Positions 8,951 to 16,807 of a DNA stretch of 41,391 nucleotides are shown here, piece after piece; the stretch's first letter is position 1, and each line of letters begins with the position of its first letter. The DNA is from Bacillota bacterium (GTDB taxonomy: Bacteria; Bacillota; Clostridia; Oscillospirales; Feifaniaceae), in the NCBI GenBank assembly GCA_030705925.1, contig JAUZPM010000012.1, positions 1-41,391 of the forward strand. Direction: 5' to 3'. The translations under genes and the position numbers were made by a program. Below the pieces are notes generated by a model. That model was not told the origin of the DNA, made no database searches, and was given only the letters and a program-made list of their open reading frames with translations.

Positions 8951-11900
8951 CGCCGCACCCCTCAACAATCTGCCAGAATTCGTCTGCCGTCATCTGCGGA
9001 AGCGCCCGCTCTTTCGACTTGTCGAACTCGAACCTGCACACATCCGCCATCTCGCAGAAATCACAGCTGTTAAGCGCTCCGCATCGATATGGATCGACGG
9101 CAATCTTCCCCTTTCTGATCTCGGATATGAGTTCTTTAAGCTTACTTCCCGTAAAATCGCGCAGCGCCCCGAGCCGTTGGAGCGTCGCAATGTTTGCCTC
9201 TTTTTTTGATATCATATCAAATGCGCCCGTTCTGTCCATCGCGCTTAAAATTTCATCATCGTTTATTAGAATGCCTGTGCCCCTGTTTTGCTTTTTGCGC
9301 TCCTTGTCAAGCTTATCCTCGTCGATATCACGGCTGTCTGCCTTCACCGTCTCAAGCACAACGGGCGAATATACTATCCCGGCAGGCACTATCTCTTTGC
9401 CGTAACGCTCTTTCCCGTTCTGCCACAGTGCAAAAAGGTAAAGTATCATTTGAAGCCCTATGCCGCAGTACAGCTCGTTGTATTTGAGCGTTTTCCTGCC
9501 CGTTTTGTAATCCACGATCTTGACATACAGCTTCCCGTCTTTTTCATAGCCGTCGACACGGTCGATCTTGCCGCAGACCGCTATCCCCTCGTTTCTGTCG
9601 ATTACAAGTGGTGAAACAGAGCCGTCCCTCCCGACCTTAAGCTCAAAATCGATAGGTTTAAAGTCACTGTTGTCAAGCTCGTATATAAGATTTGCGGCAT
9701 AGCTGTACAGAATCTTTGAAAGGCGGCGGAATAGGTGGGTAAATCTTGCCGACCGCTCGTTGAAATCGGGCAGAGCCTCCTTTATATACTGTTCAATAAG
9801 AGCATCTATGCTCTCCCTAATCGGAAAGTCCTTCCCGGAGGATATATACTGCTTTACGAGGTTTTCTATCACGTAATGCATGAAGGTGCCTGTTTCAAGC
9901 GCGTCGAATTCGTTCTCCGAACGGGGTTTCAAATTCAGTCCGTACTGGCAGAAATAGCTGAATTTGCATTTTGCGAATTTTTCTAGGCTCGTCGGCGAAT
10001 CGGTGCGCTTTTCATATAGTTTTTTTGCGGTGTCGCCGCTAATCGGCTTAAGAGCGCCCCTCATATTTTCGGCTGATGAAAGTATCTCTTCCCTGCGGTT
10101 TTGATAATATGGGTCGCCGTCAAAAAAGCTGTCAAGCAAAGTGCGCATGCCGTCCTCCGGCGGCAGCGTCAGGTAAAAGTCGAAAGCGGCTTTTTTGCCC
10201 TCTAGCCTATCAAACCGTGAAATCTCGCCGGTAAGCTCCGCCTCGTCGAGATAAGTTATCGTAAGATCGCTGAATATGTGTTTAAGGGTCGTAATGAAAT
10301 ATGATGGCTTTTTGCCCTTTCCGCGCGTGTCGCTTTTGGGAAAGGTTATCGTAAGAGCGCCGCTTGCGGCAGTGAAGGCTGTATAGGCGTAATACCTCTC
10401 TGCAAAAAGCTGTTTTTCTGTGGTGGGTGCAAGTGTTATGCCGAGCTTTTCAAGCTCTTCCTTCTCATCGTCCGTAAAAAGCCCGCCGTCAAAGCCGCCT
10501 TTAGGAAAGTCGCCCTCGCACATGCCAATAAGAAAAGCATGCTTCACGCCTCCCACCATGCTCCTGTCCGATGTTGCAAGCGTCACCTGGTCGAGGGAAG
10601 TCGGTATCACGCCGATCTCGGTATTTGAGAGCATCAGTTTCAGTATCTCGGCATACCGCTGGGGACGTATCGGCTCGGTCACCGCAAGCGCCATCTGGTC
10701 AAGCGCGGAGATAAAAGCCCGCCAAAGCTGTTCATATTCAGACACCATATCGTCACGGTGCTGACTGTGAAGCTTTTTAGCGATCTCTTTTATCTTCTGC
10801 GGCACATGCTGGCTTTCGCACAGATCGTATATCGCCGCGGAGATCGTTTTGGCGTCTGTTGAGGCTAATTCTTCCTTAAGCTTTTTAAGAGGCGCTACCG
10901 CCTTCCTTTTTAGTTCGTTTATCTTTTCAAGGCGGCTTTGAGCGTCGTCGTCAAGGGCTCTGTTGAACCCATCTGGGTGGAATGTCCAATCTCTCCCGTC
11001 AGTCCACCTGCTCCCCTTTATCTTCCAGGCATAGACATAGTTTTCAAGCTCGTCTACCTCCCGATTTGAAAGCTCAGTCAGCCCCGACTTGAGATACGTA
11101 AAAACATTATTGTATGTAAAACCGTTCAAAACGCAGGAAAGGGCGGCAAACACCATCATAAGCACCGGATTTGTAAGCATGTCCCTTTTTGTATCTATGA
11201 AAACGGGGATGTCATACTTTGAGAAAACGGATTCTATAATGCCGTTATAGCCTTCAAGGCTTCTTCCGATCACCGCGAAATCCCGAAAGCGCATGCCGTC
11301 AAGCCGCACCATTTTAAGTATCCTGCGTGCTATGAAATCCACTTCCGCATAGGGGTCTGCGGCGCAGAAAACGGAAACGTCGCAAGCCTTCTTTTTAGCT
11401 CCCGTTCCCGAATAATCGAAAAGATTTTGTTCTATCAGCCTTATATCCTCCGAGAAAGCGTCAGCCTTTGCAGAGAGGTATTCTGGCTTTTGAAGGGGCA
11501 CCCCCGCATTTTTCGCAGATTTTAATACGCGGCGCACCATCCTGTTTATATCGCCGAAAAGCTCGCCATCACCGCACTTTTCGATATCGTCGCTGCAGAC
11601 TGAAAAAACCGATTCTTTCGCCTGCGTTATAAGCTGTTCTGTCACCGCCATACGCTGAGGGGTAAGCGTCGTAAAACCGTCAAAATATATATGATATCCC
11701 GAAAAAAGCCGCTTTTCTGAAAGGATACTGGCAATCTCCATCAGATCGTCCTGTGAGTCTGCAAATCGGCTTTCGAGCTTTGCGCAGTAAGTCTCGTAAA
11801 TCATCGCGAGATCTGCTGTTTTATTTTTAAGCGTCTCATTCCCGATTGAATCGGTAAGCCCATAAAGCGAGCGCGCGTCTACATTGTATGACTTGAATTC

Positions 11901-12275
11901 CCCCGCAAGCTGCAAAAGCTTGTCCACAAGCTCTGGATATGCGGCGGTATTGCGGTAGGTTTGAAGGTTTTTGCTCACTTCATCAAGCGCCTGCGCCATA
12001 AAGATATACCGTCCCTCAGGCGTTATGTAACGCTTGGCAAGCCCCCCCGTAATCGAAAAAAGATACTGAGGCAGCCGTTTGAAATTCAGTACAGTTACTT
12101 TATCGGCAAGCCTGTTTCCAAGCTTTTCGAGCACTTCACGCTCTTTTGAGGCTGTGAACTGTTCAGGCACAAGAAGCAGCAGCCTGTCCTCTCCCGCCGC
12201 CGCAAGCTTATAAATTTCATTTAATATGTATTCACCTGTTCCGCTTCCGGCTCTCCCCGCAACAATCCTTACCAT
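8940..12275 (-). CDS. addB: ATP-dependent helicase/deoxyribonuclease subunit B
   Basis: AddB is the inactivated-helicase, Chi-scanning and 5'-strand nuclease subunit of AddAB. The nuclease motif is visible (DRVDGYE, VKIVDYKTG), and so are the four iron-sulphur cysteines: one in CKFSYFCQYG and a cluster near the C-terminus (CGALNSCDFCEMADVC). The start chosen is the ATG at 12275 (1111 residues), giving the expected MVRIVAGRAGSG opening. The frame stays open for 23 more codons upstream, but that stretch is unlike the family. Oddity: the P-loop reads GRAGSGTGE where most family members have GRxGSGKT/S, so the catalytic lysine is absent. AddB helicase activity is already vestigial in the family. 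The gene is immediately followed by addA. Confidence 0.94.
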   Translation of the reverse strand: MVRIVAGRAGSGTGEYILNEIYKLAAAGEDRLLLLVPEQFTASKEREVLEKLGNRLADKVTVLNFKRLPQYLFSITGGLAKRYITPEGRYIFMAQALDEVSKNLQTYRNTAAYPELVDKLLQLAGEFKSYNVDARSLYGLTDSIGNETLKNKTADLAMIYETYCAKLESRFADSQDDLMEIASILSEKRLFSGYHIYFDGFTTLTPQRMAVTEQLITQAKESVFSVCSDDIEKCGDGELFGDINRMVRRVLKSAKNAGVPLQKPEYLSAKADAFSEDIRLIEQNLFDYSGTGAKKKACDVSVFCAADPYAEVDFIARRILKMVRLDGMRFRDFAVIGRSLEGYNGIIESVFSKYDIPVFIDTKRDMLTNPVLMMVFAALSCVLNGFTYNNVFTYLKSGLTELSNREVDELENYVYAWKIKGSRWTDGRDWTFHPDGFNRALDDDAQSRLEKINELKRKAVAPLKKLKEELASTDAKTISAAIYDLCESQHVPQKIKEIAKKLHSQHRDDMVSEYEQLWRAFISALDQMALAVTEPIRPQRYAEILKLMLSNTEIGVIPTSLDQVTLATSDRSMVGGVKHAFLIGMCEGDFPKGGFDGGLFTDDEKEELEKLGITLAPTTEKQLFAERYYAYTAFTAASGALTITFPKSDTRGKGKKPSYFITTLKHIFSDLTITYLDEAELTGEISRFDRLEGKKAAFDFYLTLPPEDGMRTLLDSFFDGDPYYQNRREEILSSAENMRGALKPISGDTAKKLYEKRTDSPTSLEKFAKCKFSYFCQYGLNLKPRSENEFDALETGTFMHYVIENLVKQYISSGKDFPIRESIDALIEQYIKEALPDFNERSARFTHLFRRLSKILYSYAANLIYELDNSDFKPIDFELKVGRDGSVSPLVIDRNEGIAVCGKIDRVDGYEKDGKLYVKIVDYKTGRKTLKYNELYCGIGLQMILYLFALWQNGKERYGKEIVPAGIVYSPVVLETVKADSRDIDEDKLDKERKKQNRGTGILINDDEILSAMDRTGAFDMISKKEANIATLQRLGALRDFTGSKLKELISEIRKGKIAVDPYRCGALNSCDFCEMADVCRFEFDKSKERALPQMTADEFWQIVEGCGDGR

Positions 12276-12352
12276 TTCCTTCACCGCCTTATAATCATTA
12301 ATTGTATTATAAACAGCGTAGATATTCAAGAAGCGAAACACCAATAAAAATA

Positions 12353-12379
12353 AGCGTTCAGGTTTAATCCATGAACGCT
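12353..12379 (-). terminator. Terminator after the DUF2089/membrane protein pair
   Basis: An 8-bp inverted repeat (AGCGTTCA / TGAACGCT) with an 11-nt loop lies about 50 nt after the stop at 12428. A TTATTTTTATT tract follows on the minus strand. It separates this pair from addB. Confidence 0.65.
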
Positions 12380-12427
12380 CGATATATGCCCTTGCTTCTC
12401 TATTTTCAGAAATGGCATCTTAATTTT

Positions 12428-12739
12428 CTATAAATCCTGAATATTCATTTTATCTATTTCGCTGTTTTTCTTGTTTTTCGTCCTGAAGTCATAATACATC
12501 AAAAGCATGACTGCTGTAGGCATATTGCATACAATAAGCAAAATCACGGATGCAACGAATGCCCAAAATGAAAAACCGTTCCAGAAAACTTTAATAAAAT
12601 TTGGGATGCTTATCAAAATTGAAATGATTAAACTGATTGCCGGTAAAACGAGTCCCGCATACTTGTACTTTTTAAGAAATATTTGAATGATAACCATCGC
12701 TATAAAAATAAAACCTATTACCAATAAAATTGAGCCCAT
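12428..12739 (-). CDS. Small multi-pass membrane protein of unknown function
   Basis: This 103-residue protein is almost entirely hydrophobic, with three to four predicted membrane segments (about 3-21, 27-47, 55-75 and 70-85) and a short charged C-terminal tail (RTKNKKNSEIDKMNIQDL). I do not recognise a specific family. It starts 5 nt after the DUF2089 regulator, and the pair is framed by a promoter upstream and a terminator downstream, so it is most likely the regulator's target or partner. A role as a membrane sensor or envelope-stress effector would fit but is a guess. Confidence 0.7.
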   Translation of the reverse strand: MGSILLVIGFIFIAMVIIQIFLKKYKYAGLVLPAISLIISILISIPNFIKVFWNGFSFWAFVASVILLIVCNMPTAVMLLMYYDFRTKNKKNSEIDKMNIQDL

Positions 12740-12744
12740 AACAA

Positions 12745-13041
12745 TTACTCCTTTTTTGTCTTTTTGTATTCAGAAATCAAAATTTTCGCAGTCCCGAAAT
12801 CAATATTTTCATTGACCGCAAGCCTTTTCACAAGCGAAATATAAGGGTCGTTGTCAGTATCCTCTCCAATCTTTATTTTTTGGATAAGCCTGTCAAGCCG
12901 CAGGCGTACTGTCGGATATGTTACTTTATATTCCCCCGCAACTTCTTTAAGGGACCCTGAAGCAAGCAAAAATTTTTTTACAAACGTCAAATCCTCTTCA
13001 TCTAGATTTGCCATCCATTCTGGCACGATCTCAATCGGCAT
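12745..13041 (-). CDS. DUF2089-family helix-turn-helix protein
   Basis: This 98-residue protein opens MPIEIVPEWMANLDEEDL and contains FVKKFLLASGSLKEVA followed by a helix-turn-helix-like stretch YKVTYPTVRLRLDRLIQKI (about residues 38-57), the hallmark of the DUF2089 family. Members are thought to be DNA-binding regulators, often next to small membrane proteins. Many have an N-terminal zinc ribbon, which is absent here. The AGAGGTGATCGG ribosome site precedes the ATG. The promoter region carries four AATATTA boxes, which could be its own operator. Confidence 0.8.
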   Translation of the reverse strand: MPIEIVPEWMANLDEEDLTFVKKFLLASGSLKEVAGEYKVTYPTVRLRLDRLIQKIKIGEDTDNDPYISLVKRLAVNENIDFGTAKILISEYKKTKKE

Positions 13042-13058
13042 CCGATCACCTCTTTAAC

Positions 13059-13133
13059 AATATTAAGCATATCATTTAATTTTATTAAAGTCAATATTAA
13101 ATTTATTTTTAATATTATTGCATGTAAATATTA
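13059..13133 (-). promoter_or_regulatory. Promoter with four AATATTA boxes upstream of the DUF2089 gene
   Basis: On the minus strand, TTGACT (13094-13089) and TATGCT (13071-13066) are 17 nt apart, a good vegetative promoter. AATATTA occurs at 13059-13065, 13093-13099, 13111-13117 and 13127-13133. One copy abuts the -10 box, one overlaps the -35 box, and two lie upstream. The arrangement suggests an operator, but the whole stretch is very AT-rich. Confidence 0.5.
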
Positions 13134-13144
13134 ATTAGAAATAA

Positions 13145-13171
13145 AAAACTGCCTTTTTAACAGGCAGTTTT
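13145..13171 (-). terminator. Terminator after the TauE/SafE gene
   Basis: The inverted repeat AAACTGCCT / AGGCAGTTT around a short loop is followed by T-rich sequence on the minus strand and lies 17 nt past the stop at 13188. It probably ends the whole glp transcript. Confidence 0.8.
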
Positions 13172-13187
13172 TATTCTAAACGCTCTA

Positions 13188-13550
13188 TTATTTACCGAAC
13201 AGCATTTTGACCGACATCAGCAGCATAAAAACAGCAAAGCCTTTTTTGAGTATTTCATCTGGAATATGCTGCACGATTTTTCCGCCTAGCATAGCTCCTA
13301 TCAAAACAGTTATGCATATTAATATAGCTGCTTTTAAATCAACATTGCCCTTTTTATAATATTCAAGAAAAGCCAGTATCCCGACAGGAGGAAGGAGAAC
13401 CGCTAAAGATGTGCCTTGAGCCTTGAGCTGGCTGAAACCGCAGATGTAAATCAGCGCAGGAACAATTATGATGCCGCCGCCGATCCCGAAAAAGCCGCTG
13501 AGAATGCCGGCAAGCAAACCAACAGCAATAAAAATTAAAGCATTCGTCAT
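13188..13550 (-). CDS. TauE/SafE-family membrane protein, half-size
   Basis: This 120-residue protein matches one half of the TauE/SafE (DUF81) family of anion exporters and permeases. Its GLLAGILSGFFGIGGGIIIVP opening is the family signature, followed by LKAQGTSLAVLLPP and four hydrophobic segments. Full-length members have about 250 residues and two such halves, so this one would have to dimerise or pair with another half. No second half lies next to it. The start is the ATG at 13550, with GAAGGAAA upstream; a TTG seven codons earlier is in frame but less likely. The substrate is unknown. It is the last gene of the glp unit. Confidence 0.8.
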   Translation of the reverse strand: MTNALIFIAVGLLAGILSGFFGIGGGIIIVPALIYICGFSQLKAQGTSLAVLLPPVGILAFLEYYKKGNVDLKAAILICITVLIGAMLGGKIVQHIPDEILKKGFAVFMLLMSVKMLFGK

Positions 13551-13588
13551 GTTTCCTTCATTGCCTTTCAAGAAAATATATTTATATA

Positions 13589-14578
13589 TTAATCAAAGTA
13601 AATCGGATTTGTAAATAAGATTAAGCTTTCTCCCCGGTAAGCTGAAATTCTGTAAAATTTTTTGTTGGCATCGACTAGCAATTCACCTGAAACCTTACCG
13701 TTTTCCGCATTGTATGTATTCAATACCCCGTCAGCGGTGATAAGCATGACTTTATCGCCCTGTTTTAAACCGGTAACGCTGAATTTCAGCTTGGTATTCG
13801 GCATGGCTATCACTGAATCACCCATAACGCTTCTCCCATACTCAAGCGTCGCACCAGGTCCCCCTGCAGTAAGCGAGACATAGTTATGTCCATCACTCAC
13901 ACTCTCGAGTATGCCGCTTGCCGTTTTTTCTTTAACTAACACGCAGTTGACCGGAGAACGCCCTGTTGTGCCTTCGTGTGTGTCGCTTCCGCCTGTCACA
14001 GGTATTTTTCGGCCTTTTGCAAGCTCGCCCTGCCAAAAATCCATCGCTTTTTTATCGTCGTCAGTATAAACTCCGTTCCAGACCTCGATCATATCGTAAT
14101 TGCCGATAAAACCAAGATCCGGGCTCCAGTAATACTTCGGATCAAATGGATGATTGATTTGAACGAGAGCGCCCATGCTCTTTGCGTCAGCGTAATACAC
14201 CGGCCATAGTTCATTTGCATTATCTTTTGTAATATATTTCAACAGCGGATGAACAATACCAAGAATGTTAGCATGTCCAGCGCCCTGTTCCATTGTCTGC
14301 TCCATCCCCGGGATCAGGATGATGCCGCTTTTTTTGTATTTTGGTATTTCATCGTTCTGAGACACGATATTATGATCGGTAAGTGCAATGAAATCGAAGC
14401 CATCTTCCTTTGAATATTTGATGGTATCCGCAATACTGTACACTCCGTCATAACTGAATTTTGTATGAACGTGAAGATCTCCTTTGAGCAGAAAATATCC
14501 ACTGGTTTTTCCTGCGCACGACGAAAAAAGCGCCAGAGCCGCAAATAATAACCCCAGTATTAATATTTTCCTTTTCAT
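13589..14578 (-). CDS. PHP-domain lipoprotein (secreted metal-dependent phosphoesterase-like)
   Basis: This 329-residue protein starts with a lipoprotein signal (MKRKILIL... LFSSC, Cys21), so it should sit on the outer face of the membrane. The PHP metal-binding motifs are intact: GDLHVHTKFSYDG (about 33-45), ALTDHN, GMEQT, QINHPF and GGSDTHE. PHP enzymes hydrolyse phosphoesters with a cluster of two or three metal ions. A C-terminal beta-rich region of about 90 residues follows. The gene begins 1 nt after glpP. The ATG at 14578 is chosen because it opens the signal peptide; the longer frame upstream only reads through glpP. In this setting the substrate may be a glycerophosphodiester, but this is inference. 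Confidence 0.88.
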   Translation of the reverse strand: MKRKILILGLLFAALALFSSCAGKTSGYFLLKGDLHVHTKFSYDGVYSIADTIKYSKEDGFDFIALTDHNIVSQNDEIPKYKKSGIILIPGMEQTMEQGAGHANILGIVHPLLKYITKDNANELWPVYYADAKSMGALVQINHPFDPKYYWSPDLGFIGNYDMIEVWNGVYTDDDKKAMDFWQGELAKGRKIPVTGGSDTHEGTTGRSPVNCVLVKEKTASGILESVSDGHNYVSLTAGGPGATLEYGRSVMGDSVIAMPNTKLKFSVTGLKQGDKVMLITADGVLNTYNAENGKVSGELLVDANKKFYRISAYRGESLILFTNPIYFD

Positions 14579-14579
14579 A

Positions 14580-15146
14580 TTATACCGTCCACAGCTCGCT
14601 TCTGCCGGTTGAAACTGCAACAGCTCCGGCATTGAGTGCAGAGATAACATCATCTTTAGTTGAAACCATGCCGCCTGCAATGATCGGAACCGATGTATGT
14701 TTTGCGAATTCGCTTATAACACGCGGTATGATTCCGGGCATGAGCTCAATCATATCTGGTTTAAGGCTGTCCGCAGTACGGATGCCGGTTTCAAAGGATT
14801 GGTTGTCTATCATAAAAATGCGTTGAATAACAAACGTTTTATCACTTAAATGTTTGATCTGGGCAGTTCTTGTCGTTATTATGCCGTCAGGCTGTATATT
14901 ATTAATAATAAAGTCAACAGCTTTATTGTCACGTCCCAGCCCCTCAAGCAGGTCAATATGCAAAATCGCGTTTTTTCCGCTGTTTTTTATCTTGTTGATA
15001 AGTCTTCCAACATTCAATATATCAGCATTCAGCACAAATATATTGGATACAGGCGACAAAAGCGCGGCATCTAAATGTTCCTCATTGCGTACAGCGGCAA
15101 TTATGGGATTTTGACCGAAACTATCTCTGATTCTCTTCTTTTCCAT
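14580..15146 (-). CDS. glpP: Glycerol-3-phosphate-responsive antiterminator
   Basis: This 188-residue protein is a full-length GlpP. The family has a TIM-barrel-like fold, binds glycerol 3-phosphate, and in Bacillus stabilises or antiterminates glp leader mRNA. Recognisable stretches are NPIIAAVRN, IFVLNADILN, HIDLLEGLGRD, DGIITTR, IELMPGIIPRV and the phosphate-binding end PIIAGGMVSTKDD...GAVAVSTGRSELW. It sits in the middle of the operon it probably controls. Leader hairpins in front of the glpA-like gene and of the araM-like gene are its candidate targets. The ribosome site is GGGGG, 9 nt before the ATG. Confidence 0.93.
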   Translation of the reverse strand: MEKKRIRDSFGQNPIIAAVRNEEHLDAALLSPVSNIFVLNADILNVGRLINKIKNSGKNAILHIDLLEGLGRDNKAVDFIINNIQPDGIITTRTAQIKHLSDKTFVIQRIFMIDNQSFETGIRTADSLKPDMIELMPGIIPRVISEFAKHTSVPIIAGGMVSTKDDVISALNAGAVAVSTGRSELWTV

Positions 15147-15150
15147 TTTT

Positions 15151-15525
15151 TTAATCCCCCAATGTTAAATTTGATGTGGCAATTACATTGACTCCGGTCC
15201 CTAAAATGTCCTTTAAAACGACCTCTCCCACTCTAACAGGCGCTTTCAATGTAATTTTATTTATCTCTCTCATGGCGTCAAATAGAATCGCCTTAGGAAT
15301 GGGCTGTTCCGTTCTCACCGGAATTACCCTTGCTCCTCCGTCCGTTAGCACTTTTACAGTAGTGGTAAGCGTTCTGACCGGAGTCAGCACTTCGCTTCCC
15401 GCATACTTTTCACCGCGGCGACAGCTGTTGCCGGTAATACTCTCAACTTTACCGTCTTCAAGAACAACTGTGATCTCACAGCCGACCGGGCATATGATGC
15501 ACGGCAGTTTTCTGATCTCTCTCAT
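15151..15525 (-). CDS. DUF1667 cysteine-motif protein of the glycerol-3-phosphate oxidation set
   Basis: This is a 124-residue protein of the DUF1667 family. The N-terminal CxxCxxxC motif (C9, C12, C16) plus a further cysteine in NSCRRG suggests an iron-sulphur cluster or metal site, similar in shape to the N-terminal cluster of molybdopterin enzymes. The family is nearly always encoded next to a GlpA-like oxidase and a second FAD oxidoreductase, as here. It probably acts as the electron-transfer subunit of an anaerobic glycerol-3-phosphate dehydrogenase. It lies 2 nt after the oxidoreductase gene, with a GGAGGG ribosome site. The exact role is inferred from gene order. Confidence 0.87.
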   Translation of the reverse strand: MREIRKLPCIICPVGCEITVVLEDGKVESITGNSCRRGEKYAGSEVLTPVRTLTTTVKVLTDGGARVIPVRTEQPIPKAILFDAMREINKITLKAPVRVGEVVLKDILGTGVNVIATSNLTLGD

Positions 15526-15527
15526 AT

Positions 15528-16796
15528 TCAGCCCTCCACAGCTTCTACCCTGAATGTAATGTCATTGTTCAGTTTGCGCAGTTTATCATACGGAAGATCC
15601 ACATGTTCCATTTCACCTGGCGCGACAACCGGCTTTTTGGCAAGATAAAGCGTATTATCACCTGATTCGATAACTACCCGTACATTACGGTAAATATTGT
15701 CGACCCTAAAGTAAAAACGCTGTTTCTTGTCGCCTTCAGGAAGTGGAAGTTCAAGGCGTTGGGGAACAATATAGCGAACACGTCCGCCAGCCTTTGTATG
15801 GATCACCTGTTTAGACTGAAGCTTGATGCCATCAATGAATGCTGCAGCGTTAGCGCCTGCTGTTGCTGCCTCAGCTGTGACATTATCTACAAGGTCATGC
15901 ACATGAAGGATATTTCCCGCGGCAAAAACCCCGGGAACAGAGGTCTCAAGAAACTCGTTCACCACAGCGCCTCCGGTTACAGCGTCAAGCGTGATACCGG
16001 CAGACTTGGCAAGCTCATTTTCAGGAATCAGACCCACTGACAATAGTAGTGTATCACATTCAACGTATTCTTCGCTACCCCTAATCACATTTCTTTTTCC
16101 ATCAACTTTTGCGATCGTAACGCCGGTCAGCCTATCTTTGCCGTGAACCTCCACAACTGTTGTGGAAAGCTTAAGCGGTATGTCAAAATCATCGAGGCAC
16201 TGAACGATATTCCGTTTAAGCCCGCCTGAATAAGGCATTACCTCGCAAACCATTTTTACCTTTGCGCCCTCCAGCGTCATACGGCGTGCCATGATAAGCC
16301 CTATGTCCCCCGACCCAAGGATTACGACTGTTTTGCCGGGCATATATCCTTCTATATTTACGAATTTTTGAGCCGCTCCCGCTGTGAATATGCCTGAAGG
16401 TCTTTCACCGGGTATATTGAGCGCGCCGCGTGTTCTTTCTCGGCATCCCATTGCAAGAACAATAGCTTTCGCCTGGATTTTATACTGCCCCTTTTCGGGA
16501 TTTACAACAGTGACTTTCTTGTCTGAAGTCATGTCTATTGCCATAGTGTCTGTGCGTATATCTATTTTTCTTTCTCTCGCCTTTTCAATAAAACGCCAGG
16601 CGTATTCGGGGCCGGACAGTTCTTCGTTAAACACATGAAGACCGAATCCGTTATGAATACACTGTTTCAGTATGCCGCCGGCATCTGTTTCACGGTCTAT
16701 AACGATCATGCTGCGGATACCGCTGTCATATGCGGAAATCGCGGCTGCAAGCCCTGCCGGTCCGCCGCCCAGAACCAGTAAATCAGTTTTTTCCAC
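15528..16796 (-). CDS. NAD(P)/FAD-dependent oxidoreductase, second subunit of the glycerol-3-phosphate oxidation set
   Basis: This 422-residue flavoprotein has an N-terminal FAD-binding Rossmann motif (LVLGGGPAGLAAA), a second nucleotide-binding fold (VILGSGDIGLIMARR) and the late FAD motif (SVPGVFAAGNI), the layout of pyridine-nucleotide-disulphide oxidoreductases. I place the start at GTG 16796, 4 nt after GGGGGGAT. The frame is open up to 16835 but then overlaps the previous gene without a ribosome site. It probably passes electrons from the GlpA-like subunit to NAD or another carrier. It differs from E. coli GlpB, so I give no symbol. Confidence 0.88.
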   Translation of the reverse strand: MEKTDLLVLGGGPAGLAAAISAYDSGIRSMIVIDRETDAGGILKQCIHNGFGLHVFNEELSGPEYAWRFIEKARERKIDIRTDTMAIDMTSDKKVTVVNPEKGQYKIQAKAIVLAMGCRERTRGALNIPGERPSGIFTAGAAQKFVNIEGYMPGKTVVILGSGDIGLIMARRMTLEGAKVKMVCEVMPYSGGLKRNIVQCLDDFDIPLKLSTTVVEVHGKDRLTGVTIAKVDGKRNVIRGSEEYVECDTLLLSVGLIPENELAKSAGITLDAVTGGAVVNEFLETSVPGVFAAGNILHVHDLVDNVTAEAATAGANAAAFIDGIKLQSKQVIHTKAGGRVRYIVPQRLELPLPEGDKKQRFYFRVDNIYRNVRVVIESGDNTLYLAKKPVVAPGEMEHVDLPYDKLRKLNNDITFRVEAVEG

Positions 16797-16807
16797 AACT
16801 ATCCCCC

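Noticed and set aside
8951-8968. Upstream TTG codons as the start of addA
   Set aside because: No ribosome site at the right distance; the ATG at 8950 has GAGGGG 7 nt before it and gives the usual family N-terminus.
2790-12275. Functional link between the ABC-2 exporter and AddAB
   Set aside because: The genes are close and co-oriented (9 nt), but nothing in the proteins suggests a shared role; shared transcription is the simpler explanation.
12276-12344. 23-codon N-terminal extension of addB
   Set aside because: The extension is unlike AddB and the family starts at MVRIVAGRAGSG; AGGCGGTG precedes the ATG at 12275.
14579-14680. 34-codon extension of the PHP lipoprotein
   Set aside because: It overlaps the glpP coding sequence and would place the lipoprotein signal inside the protein.
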